This document shows positions 16,145 to 22,864 of a DNA stretch of 64,000 nt, in pieces (the first letter of the stretch is position 1; every line of letters begins with the position of its first letter). Both the position numbers and the translations under genes were made by a program. The DNA lies in NCBI GenBank assembly GCA_905216025.1, contig CAJMSE010000006.1:62001-126000 (forward strand), read 5' to 3'. This DNA comes from an uncultured bacterium. Lineage in GTDB: Bacteria; Bacteroidota; Bacteroidia; Bacteroidales; Bacteroidaceae. The notes below the pieces were generated by a model that was not told where the DNA came from, did no database searches, and was given only the letters and a program-made list of their open reading frames with translations.

Positions 16145-16306
16145 ATGAAAAAGATATATAGCAAACCCGAAACAGAGATAATAGACATTGAACCGCAGCA
16201 GATGATATGCACGAGCCCCGGCATCGATGAGCCAAAGCCCGAGAGTGACGAATGGTTCGACATACCCAGCGCAGGGAATGAGAAGTACACAGGCCCTCTG
16301 GACTGA
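16145..16306 (+). CDS. Small 53-residue protein of unknown function
   Basis: ATG at 16145 to TGA at 16304-16306 encodes 53 residues beginning MKKIYSKPETEIIDIEPQQM and then ICTSPG. The second half is acidic. Short Prevotella and Bacteroides proteins with this kind of start (MKK, Tyr, Lys-Pro, alternating Ile/Val-acidic residues, a Met-Ile/Leu-Cys core) are frequent near surface-protein genes and are often missed by annotation. There is no signal peptide. The Cys-Thr-Ser-Pro-Gly segment could be a processing point, but that is speculation. It follows the BspA-like gene by 159 bases and may share its transcript. Confidence 0.6.
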   Translation: MKKIYSKPETEIIDIEPQQMICTSPGIDEPKPESDEWFDIPSAGNEKYTGPLD

Positions 16307-16334
16307 ACAGAGAGACAGAGCTTTTTGAGTCTAT

Positions 16335-16594
16335 AAGCGCAAAGCCGAATATTTTAAACGCAAAGACGCAAAGGCACAAAGAGTGCAGAGGTCTTTTCTT
16401 AGCGCAAAGAGCGCGAAGGAATCTTTCTGAACACAGAGACGCAGAGACACGGAGATATTTAAGGATAATACATAACGTCCTTTATTCTCTGTGTCTCTGC
16501 GTCTCTGTGTTAACTTCCTTTGCGCTAAGAAAAGACCTCTGCACTCTTTGTGCCTTTGCGGCTTTGCATTTAAAACATTCGGTTTTGCATTTAG
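16335..16594. repeat. Long inverted repeat built of CGCAAAG units, copy 2
   Basis: This is the longest copy. The left arm from about 16335 (GCGCAAAGCCGAAT, then AAACGCAAAGACGCAAAGGC, AGTGCAGAGGTCTTTTCTTA) is mirrored from about 16517 to 16594. The centre contains the paired ACACAGAGACGCAGAGACAC and GTGTCTCTGCGTCTCTGTGT. The right arm reaches the stop codon of the nitronate monooxygenase gene at 16591. Apart from the repeat and the small ORF, the interval between the BspA-like gene and this enzyme is empty. Confidence 0.85.
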
Positions 16595-17538
16595 AAATAC
16601 ACCTCTGCATTTATGCGTCTCCTTGCCTCTTCATAGCCATCGATAAGCTCCCGCATTATATCCGCCACGGGCTTTACCGCCTTCACGGCCGATGCCACCT
16701 GCCCTATCTCAAGCTCGCCGCCATCGATGTCTCCCTCGAAGATGCCACGCTTAGACGCCGCGCGGCCGAGGATGCCACGCAGTTCTTCGGCATCGGCGCC
16801 GCGGGCCTCAGCTTCCGCCACCTTATTATATAGTGCGTTGCGCACCAGCCGCGTCGGGGCGAGCTTCTTCAGGCACAGCATGGTGTCTCCCTCATGGATC
16901 TCCGTGCACCGCTGTTTGAATGCCTCCGATGCCGAACTCTCTGCCGAAAGGGCGAAGAGCGTGCCTATCTGCACACCCTCGGCACCCAGTGCCTGCGCTG
17001 CCAGCATGGCCTCGCCGCTGCCTATGCCTCCGGCAGCGATGAGCGGAAGACGCGTTGCACGGCGCACCTGCGGGATGAGCGCCATCGTGGCGGTCTCCTC
17101 ACGGCCGTTGTGTCCGCCGGCCTCAAAGCCCTCAGCCACCACGGCATCCACTCCCGCATCCTCGCACTTGCGGGCAAACAGGCTGCTCGACACCACATGC
17201 GCCACCGTCACACCCGCCTCATGGAGCATCGGCGTGAACTTCTTTGGGCTTCCGGCCGAAGTGAACACTATCTTCACTCCGCTCTCCACGATGATATCCA
17301 TCAGCCTGTCTATCTCCGGATACATCAACGGCACGTTGATTCCCCAAGGCTTATCCGTGGCCGCCCGCATCTTCGCAATATGTTCCTGCAGCGTCTCCGG
17401 ATGCATGGACCCTGCTCCGAGCAGCCCCAGTCCGCCGGCGTTGCTCACTGCAGAGGCCAGCCGCCATCCGCTGCACCACACCATCCCACCCTGTACGATG
17501 GGATATTCGATACCGAAAAGTTCTGTTATTCTGTTCAT
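16591..17538 (-). CDS. Nitronate monooxygenase / FabK-like flavoprotein
   Basis: The 315-residue product matches the 2-nitropropane dioxygenase-like TIM-barrel FMN family. It opens with ITELFGIEYPIVQGGMVWCS and has GGLGLLGAG, EGFEAGGHNG (catalytic His region), LPLIAAGGIGSG and GAEGVQIGTLF (FMN phosphate binding). Members oxidise nitronates, and related FabK proteins reduce enoyl-ACP. No fatty-acid genes are adjacent, so I favour nitronate monooxygenase, with FabK as the alternative. I use the ATG of MNRITELF; a start five codons upstream is also possible. This gene marks the right-hand end of the AT-rich island read on the minus strand. Confidence 0.85.
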   Translation of the reverse strand: MNRITELFGIEYPIVQGGMVWCSGWRLASAVSNAGGLGLLGAGSMHPETLQEHIAKMRAATDKPWGINVPLMYPEIDRLMDIIVESGVKIVFTSAGSPKKFTPMLHEAGVTVAHVVSSSLFARKCEDAGVDAVVAEGFEAGGHNGREETATMALIPQVRRATRLPLIAAGGIGSGEAMLAAQALGAEGVQIGTLFALSAESSASEAFKQRCTEIHEGDTMLCLKKLAPTRLVRNALYNKVAEAEARGADAEELRGILGRAASKRGIFEGDIDGGELEIGQVASAVKAVKPVADIMRELIDGYEEARRRINAEVYF

Positions 17539-17563
17539 TTTCTTATCTTTCATTTGCCATTCA

Positions 17564-17605
17564 TTTATCTGTTATACATTATTTGTTTATCTGTTATACA
17601 TTATT
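17564..17605. repeat. Two 20-bp direct repeats at 22-bp period
   Basis: TTTATCTGTTATACATTATT occurs at 17564-17583 and again at 17586-17605, separated by 2 bases, just upstream of the nitronate monooxygenase start. It might be a pair of operator sites or a duplicated segment. Confidence 0.75.
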
Positions 17606-17643
17606 CATCATGCTTTATTAAGGATATAATCATCAACATTACA

Positions 17644-18117
17644 TTATTCAGTCTGCATGTATGATGCCGACACCTTGTCCTTAAAGGTTGTTTTCAGGGT
17701 GTTAAGGCTGCTTTGCTCCGTCACTCCCACGAACAAAATCCGCTCAGATATCTCACAAATATATTTGTTGCGTGCCAACGCCGTTGCCCTTGACTGCCGT
17801 CCAGCATTGCTGACCGATATGATGAGCAGGCGATTTTGCTCTATCAGTGCTTTCAATTCTACAGGAATCACTTTATACATCTTTCGTGCAAGGACAATGA
17901 TAATGGGCTGTTCACCCTTCAACAGGAAATGAAGCACATCCTGCTCCAACCTGCTGCTGAATCCGCTTACAACGCATTCTCCCCGTCTGCGCATCTCCGT
18001 TGCCCAGTCATAGCACCTCAGCACCGCTTCGGAAGCAATTGTGCCAGAAGCCAGAAAAGCCGTCTTTTCCAACTTCAGAAGTTCCTTATTGCCGAGATAT
18101 TGTACATTCATTTCCAT
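17644..18117 (-). CDS. DprA-like Rossmann-fold protein
   Basis: The product is about 157 residues. It has ECVVSGFSSRLEQDVLHFLL, PIIIVLARKMY and NRLLIISV, which match the nucleotide-binding core of DprA/SMF-like proteins (SGxxxGxD-type and late beta strands) but lack the C-terminal winged helix. Stand-alone DprA-like proteins are often found in defence islands. The start is uncertain: MEMNVQYL at 18117 is used, MNVQYL is possible, and a GTG at 18159 overlaps the end of the upstream gene by 11 bases. It is the last gene of the minus-strand island and is probably cotranscribed with the AlbA_2 gene. Confidence 0.65.
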   Translation of the reverse strand: MEMNVQYLGNKELLKLEKTAFLASGTIASEAVLRCYDWATEMRRRGECVVSGFSSRLEQDVLHFLLKGEQPIIIVLARKMYKVIPVELKALIEQNRLLIISVSNAGRQSRATALARNKYICEISERILFVGVTEQSSLNTLKTTFKDKVSASYMQTE

Positions 18118-18148
18118 TCTTTCGAAGTGTGTTTCAGTATTGTTTTTA

Positions 18149-19945
18149 TTAATTGACACCTCTTTTATTATTTAATGTCTTGATAATCTTCCAATATCCA
18201 TCTTTGCGTCCGCCTTCACGAACTATAATACTCAAATTCTTTAAATTATGAACAGCCTTATAGAGAGTGGTTTTACCAAGTGCTAGTTTCTGTCCCAATG
18301 TCTCGTAAGTTACACTGGCATCTTCCTTTATTAATGTCAATACCTGCCTTTCAATAACAGTAAGTTCCACCCTTTTTCTTCCCTCGTTCTTTTTATCACT
18401 CTTTTTATCACTCTTTTTATCACTCTTTTTATCACTTGAATAATATATTGAGTCATCCCTGCGTATGGTATAGGTTGTCCAACGCTTTTTATTCTCTTGG
18501 TTCAGCATTTGTTTTTCCACCATTTGATGGAGCATTTTACCAACTTCAATAGAGTTTAGCCCGAACATTTGCTGCAATTCAACATTACTTACACAGTCTC
18601 CATTCCAAACGTATGCCACAATTTGTTGCTCTTCTGCTGTCAATTTGCTGTAGTAATCGCTTCCATAATAAGCTTTCATTTCATGCACAACTTCTTCAGG
18701 CAGTAAGCTTATCATAGGTAAGTTTAAATCTACCTGTCGCAACTCTGTCCGATCGAGTAAAGTGGGCTTGCGCCAATTCTCTTCTTTCCATGTTTTCAGA
18801 ATGGTGGGATACCCACTGCCAATGTTATCACCATAGCCAATCATACGAAGCATATTTTGGATACGTGGATTACGTGCCTTAGAGTTGCCACCATGCATGA
18901 TATCCTCTATAGGCAATTTCAATGAACCAGGGTTAGAGAATATGAATTCATTGTCGTGTTTCTCCACTTTAAGCACACCGGTGATAAATATATCGGCATG
19001 GATTATCATATTTGTCAGTCCCTCTCTTACGGCTTTATGTATTGGCGTGTCATCAATGCGCTCCATACCCTCAAGCTTAAAAGGACGTTTCAGATCGGCC
19101 GTCAGTTTTGGCATTACGCGAGTGAAGAAATTGTAGAGATTGTTCTCCCATGTACCATCGTATGTTAGACGGTCGCTCCATCTGCTCTCCCCTACCAAGT
19201 CGGTCTTATCAATATAATCCATACGGATGTTATCAAACCGGTCACGCACAGAAAGTCCTTTGCCAAACATCATCAGCCCGGCCACAGTAAGCCCTTCCCT
19301 CTGTGTATTACGATCGATGGTGTATCCACCCATATTGCGAAGAAACTCCTTGTCATCGAGTTGATTAAACACGTGATCAACATTTCTCACCTCAAAACGG
19401 TTGCGATAGGCATGTAACGCCGTCATATCAATGTCGTCCATGTTGTAGTTCTCCACCATAACACCGTCGTTGCCGTTTTCATTGGCATCACGCAACATCG
19501 CCTTTACTTCCTCATCGGTACAATGATAATCCCCTTCGTAATTACGCTTGAAGCTACCACCTATAAGGTTTTTATTAATATAGATAGGGCGCATGGTATA
19601 GTTTGCCATAGGAATATGTATAATAATGAGAATCTTACCATTGTAATTCACACATTCCACGTCATCATCAACTAAAATATTGCGGCTTACCTTATCACTG
19701 TTTATCGTATCCCCAAAAATTTTGAGCAATTTATTGACATCACCAACGCCCTTAACCTCAAACCTCTCATCTATTGGTTTGTTACGATGTTCTTTAATAC
19801 CTAATACAATGGTTCCTCCTATTGTATTTGCAAACGAAGAATAGGTTTCCCAAAGCGATTTAGGTAATTCGCTTGATGCTTCTTTATATTCTATATTGAT
19901 ACGTTCACCATAGCGCATCAAGTTGTTTATATCTGCTGTCATCAT
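18149..19945 (-). CDS. AlbA_2 (Schlafen-type) domain protein with ATPase-like region and winged helix
   Basis: The 598-residue protein has an N-terminal AlbA_2/Schlafen-like domain (EYKEASSELPKSLWETYSSFANTIGGTIVLGI). A middle part contains VREGLTNMIIHADIFITG, an N-box-like stretch of the HATPase_c_4 type, followed by FSNPGSL. The C-terminus has winged-helix segments (VIERQVLTLIKEDASVTYETLGQKL). Such proteins are annotated as RNA-binding or transcriptional regulators and are common cargo of restriction and defence loci. A linker of four SDKK repeats, encoded by four 12-bp DNA repeats at 18389-18436, joins the body to the last winged helix. The gene is clearly AT-richer than the housekeeping genes, which suggests transfer. 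Confidence 0.8.
   Translation of the reverse strand: MMTADINNLMRYGERINIEYKEASSELPKSLWETYSSFANTIGGTIVLGIKEHRNKPIDERFEVKGVGDVNKLLKIFGDTINSDKVSRNILVDDDVECVNYNGKILIIIHIPMANYTMRPIYINKNLIGGSFKRNYEGDYHCTDEEVKAMLRDANENGNDGVMVENYNMDDIDMTALHAYRNRFEVRNVDHVFNQLDDKEFLRNMGGYTIDRNTQREGLTVAGLMMFGKGLSVRDRFDNIRMDYIDKTDLVGESRWSDRLTYDGTWENNLYNFFTRVMPKLTADLKRPFKLEGMERIDDTPIHKAVREGLTNMIIHADIFITGVLKVEKHDNEFIFSNPGSLKLPIEDIMHGGNSKARNPRIQNMLRMIGYGDNIGSGYPTILKTWKEENWRKPTLLDRTELRQVDLNLPMISLLPEEVVHEMKAYYGSDYYSKLTAEEQQIVAYVWNGDCVSNVELQQMFGLNSIEVGKMLHQMVEKQMLNQENKKRWTTYTIRRDDSIYYSSDKKSDKKSDKKSDKKNEGRKRVELTVIERQVLTLIKEDASVTYETLGQKLALGKTTLYKAVHNLKNLSIIVREGGRKDGYWKIIKTLNNKRGVN
18389..18436. repeat. Four perfect 12-bp tandem repeats in the AlbA_2 gene
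   Basis: CTTTTTATCACT is repeated four times exactly. It encodes a SDKK tetrapeptide repeat on the minus strand, so a change in copy number would keep the frame and alter linker length. Confidence 0.95.
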
Positions 19946-19958
19946 ATCTTACTCATAT

Positions 19959-20027
19959 TTATTTAACGTTTAGCCCGTTGATGATATTGCTGTATGCTGT
20001 TATCTCTTTGTTGAGAAAATGCTTCAT
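19959..20027 (-). pseudogene. 3' fragment of an antirepressor-like gene (tail copy 1)
   Basis: The minus strand reads MKHFLNKEITAYSNIINGLN and then VK-stop, starting at an ATG that overlaps the RhuM stop codon (ATGA). A near-identical DNA segment (TTGCTGTATGCYGTTATCTC) recurs at 21056-21098 on the far side of RhuM. The two copies bracket RhuM and look like the 3' end of one lost gene. Confidence 0.5.
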
Positions 20028-21028
20028 TCAGATGCAGAATCTTTGCTACCTTTCTTACCTAAATCCTCAATATTTTTAATCGACATCAGATAATCGTGCT
20101 CCACATCGCTGATGGTACGTTGCTTGTATTTGCGGTACTCATTGGTGGCATGTTCCATTGCGTCTTCATGAGACACACTTCCGGAACCTTGCAGGAGGTT
20201 TTCTCCCGACATGGTCAAAATTCTATCCAAATAGGCAGCCCAATCATTCATAGTCATCGGTTGTTCACGTTCTGCCTGCCGTTCCGCAAAATCCAAATAT
20301 CCGGAAACTAACTGTCCCATGGCACGAAGCTCTTTATCATCCAGATAGTTCTTTGCTGTCTTTGCTTCCACAAGTGTAGGATGATTTCCCTTAAAGGTCA
20401 ATAGTCCCATAAAATCTTTCTCGGCATCAGCCCGTTCAACGATAAGTTCTGCCGCCGTGTGTCCGTGAATCGCAAAATGTATCTTGTTTTGCACTTTCTT
20501 GAAAAACTCTTGTGATACAGATGCCCTTGGATCATAGTCGATACTTGTGGCGTATATCTCAAGTACCTGACGATACATCACCTTTTCTGTAGCACGGATA
20601 TCCCTGATTCTTTCCAACAGTTCCTTCCAATAGCCTCCACCGCCCAGTTTTTTCAGACGTTCGTCATCAAGCGTAAAGCCCTTTATCATATATTCTTTTA
20701 AACGCTGAGTAGCCCATTGGCGGAAACGGGTTGCAATGATGGAGCGGACGCGATAACCGAGAGCTATTATCATGTCTAAATTATAGAAAGTAGTCAGATA
20801 CGATTTCCCGTCTGCGGCAGTTGTTCGGAATTTCCGAACAACTGAATCTTCCTGCAATTCGCTTTCTTCAAAAATGTGTTTTATATGCTCACTTATGTTT
20901 GATTTGCTTGTCTGATAAAGTTCGCACATCTGCGCCTGAGTAAGCCACAGCGTCTCATCTTCGAGTTTCACGTCTATCTTTGTCTGCCCGTCACTGGCGG
21001 TATATATGATTACTTTATTCTCGTTCAT
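20024..21028 (-). CDS. rhuM: RhuM family protein
   Basis: The 334-residue product matches the virulence RhuM family. It starts with a winged-helix-like part (ETLWLTQAQMCELYQTSKSNISEHIKHIFEE), then the conserved YNLDMIIALGYRVRS and RFRQWATQRLKEYMIKGF, and a Fic/Doc-like or DinD-like C-terminal half with NKIHFAIHGHTAAELIVERAD. RhuM was first noted in a Salmonella pathogenicity island, and homologues are common cargo inside type I and other restriction operons. The biochemical role is not established. It sits between two fragments of the same antirepressor-like gene, which points to cassette insertion. Confidence 0.85.
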   Translation of the reverse strand: MNENKVIIYTASDGQTKIDVKLEDETLWLTQAQMCELYQTSKSNISEHIKHIFEESELQEDSVVRKFRTTAADGKSYLTTFYNLDMIIALGYRVRSIIATRFRQWATQRLKEYMIKGFTLDDERLKKLGGGGYWKELLERIRDIRATEKVMYRQVLEIYATSIDYDPRASVSQEFFKKVQNKIHFAIHGHTAAELIVERADAEKDFMGLLTFKGNHPTLVEAKTAKNYLDDKELRAMGQLVSGYLDFAERQAEREQPMTMNDWAAYLDRILTMSGENLLQGSGSVSHEDAMEHATNEYRKYKQRTISDVEHDYLMSIKNIEDLGKKGSKDSASE

Positions 21029-21055
21029 GTTTCTTTATTGTTAATCGTTTTGCCT

Positions 21056-21174
21056 GTTGGCGTTATTGCTGTATGCCGTTATCTCGTTGTAGAGAATTAC
21101 CATTTGGAATGTTCCTCATCCCAAACAGCCCTCACCTCATGGTCGTTGTAGAAACGTGTTGATATCTTGCTCAT
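21056..21174 (-). pseudogene. Internally deleted antirepressor-like gene (head copy A joined to tail copy 2)
   Basis: The minus strand starts MSKISTRFYNDHEVRAVWDE and then EHSKW-stop. This resembles the N-terminus of Bro-N/KilA-N type antirepressor-like proteins, where a WFSV-like strand would normally follow. Immediately after the stop comes the tail segment also found at 19977-20020. The middle of the gene is therefore missing. The remainder of the 221-base gap between RhuM and the next gene has no other ORF. Confidence 0.6.
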
Positions 21175-21249
21175 AAAATTTTTATCGGTCAGACTTTGAT
21201 TGCGAGTACTCATATCCGGTTCTGATATTCCATACAGTTCATGAAATAT

Positions 21250-22716
21250 TCAAGGATATTTTATAATTTCCCAATGTCCTAATTTTCGTCCTTCTAAACG
21301 TTTGATATATCCTTTTTGCTTCAACTCGTTTATTGCTCTATATATTTTTGAAACAGATACATTTAATTGTAAGGACATTTCTTTTCTTGTTATATTCGGT
21401 TTTTCTTTAATATATTGGTATACAAGTGATGCAGTATCAGATAATTCTTTTGCTTCACCTTTTGCTTCACCTTTTGCTTCACCTTTTGCTTCACCTTTTG
21501 CTTCACCTTTTGCTTCAAGAACTTTTTGGGATATATTGACTTTTACAAGAAAAGCTGTTTCAAGATCAAGTTTGAAGTCGGCTTCGCCATTGGCGTTTGC
21601 CTTTAATTCTTCTTGCACGCGCTGTACTCCACGACTAAAACGATTGACAAATCCCATCACTTTCATTGCTTCAGCAATAACTCCATTACGATAATCATTC
21701 ACCCATGGGAAATTATTTGGATTAGCTTTACCATATAATCCTCCGGGATTCAGTATTTCTATCCTATCATCATATTGGTAAAACTGAATAGGTCCGTTTC
21801 CCTCATAATCGCGATGGCATACAGCATTCATTAGTAACTCTCGTATAGCCCACGACGGATAATCCATTATATTCTCTTCTCTCAATGCCGTCACTGGAAC
21901 CGGACGTTTTTTTGCTATTGATGTTGAGACAAATGTATCAAGTTGATTTAGAACAATCATCAGATTGCCGGAAAACTTATAGTCATTGATAATGTCAGCC
22001 CCTCGAGTATCGCCACCAAAACGCACATACTGAATGTATGCTCCCGGCAAGCGACGCTCAACATTAATACCAAACATCAGTATTCCTGCAAATGTCGGAC
22101 AATCGTACTTCATATCATAAAAGCCAAGAGATTGCAATTGCAGGCGCACATCACGTTTGTCTGTTTCCAAAACTTCCTCAGGATAAGCCTTAGGAAGATA
22201 TATTTGTCGGAATATACTCACGTCTAAATCCGATAAAGAGCTGTCAAGACAAGGCATAGCATCAAATGTAAGTACATGAGAAGTTCTTTTCTCATATAGT
22301 TTACGTTCATCGTTCTCGTTAGCAGTTCCACGGCGTGGTCCCACTCGTACACAGATTTTCCCCTTGTATCTTACAGGAGGAAAATGTGCAGGCTGAACCT
22401 CTACAACGACAACAGGGCCATCATCAAGTTCTATTTTCTCAACAGTCATTGATGGCTGTGGCTGTATATTTCCCTCCGTTCGTATTGCCGCGACATTTTT
22501 CAATAGCGCATCTGTGATATTAATCGGCATTACCTTACCAGTCTTATCATCCGCACCGATTATGAGATAGCCCGGCTTCTGATAGTCTGGTAAATCATTA
22601 GAAAAAGAGCAAATAGCCTCACCGAACTTATCTATATTTGTTGTTGATATAGTTCGCTCTACTCTATCGCTTTCTATATCGTGAAGCAATGCTTGTATTT
22701 CTTCCTTTGTTATCAT
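21250..22716 (-). CDS. AlbA_2 domain ATP-binding regulator with repeat linker
   Basis: The 488-residue protein has an AlbA_2 domain at its start (KFGEAICSFSNDLPDYQKPGYLIIGADD), then PVVVVEVQPAHFPPVRYKG and PSWAIRELLMNAVCHRDYEG (HATPase_c_4 N-box with the NAVCHRDY motif) with ILNPGGLYG. A C-terminal winged helix follows (ITRKEMSLQLNVSVSKIYRAI). Between ATPase-like region and winged helix is a GEAK repeat linker from six 12-bp DNA repeats at 21448-21519. The family is usually annotated as an ATP-dependent DNA helicase RecG-related or RNA-binding regulator; the true activity is unclear. A fragment of the antirepressor-like gene lies on each side (21122-21175 and 22761-22815). Confidence 0.82.
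   Translation of the reverse strand: MITKEEIQALLHDIESDRVERTISTTNIDKFGEAICSFSNDLPDYQKPGYLIIGADDKTGKVMPINITDALLKNVAAIRTEGNIQPQPSMTVEKIELDDGPVVVVEVQPAHFPPVRYKGKICVRVGPRRGTANENDERKLYEKRTSHVLTFDAMPCLDSSLSDLDVSIFRQIYLPKAYPEEVLETDKRDVRLQLQSLGFYDMKYDCPTFAGILMFGINVERRLPGAYIQYVRFGGDTRGADIINDYKFSGNLMIVLNQLDTFVSTSIAKKRPVPVTALREENIMDYPSWAIRELLMNAVCHRDYEGNGPIQFYQYDDRIEILNPGGLYGKANPNNFPWVNDYRNGVIAEAMKVMGFVNRFSRGVQRVQEELKANANGEADFKLDLETAFLVKVNISQKVLEAKGEAKGEAKGEAKGEAKGEAKELSDTASLVYQYIKEKPNITRKEMSLQLNVSVSKIYRAINELKQKGYIKRLEGRKLGHWEIIKYP
21448..21519. repeat. Six 12-bp tandem repeats in the second AlbA_2 gene
   Basis: TTTTGCTTCACC is repeated five times exactly, then once with a changed end (TTTTGCTTCAAG). 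It encodes a GEAK tetrapeptide repeat on the minus strand. Confidence 0.95.
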
Positions 22717-22760
22717 TGTCTTATTATTTATAGCTTTTTATTTTTTTGACTAACTCCACT

Positions 22761-22815
22761 CAAACAGCCCTCACTTCGAGGTCGTTTTTAAAAACGTGTT
22801 GATATTTTGCTCATA
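22761..22815 (-). pseudogene. 5' fragment of an antirepressor-like gene (head copy B)
   Basis: The minus strand begins MSKISTRF-stop. The 55 bases match head copy A at 21122-21175 at most positions, with one extra base and a stop that break the frame. It lies upstream of the 488-residue AlbA_2 gene, so that gene is bracketed by two copies of the same 5' end. Confidence 0.65.
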
Positions 22816-22864
22816 TCTTATATTTTAGTGGAGCTATACATTAATTATAGATACGTATGAGGAT

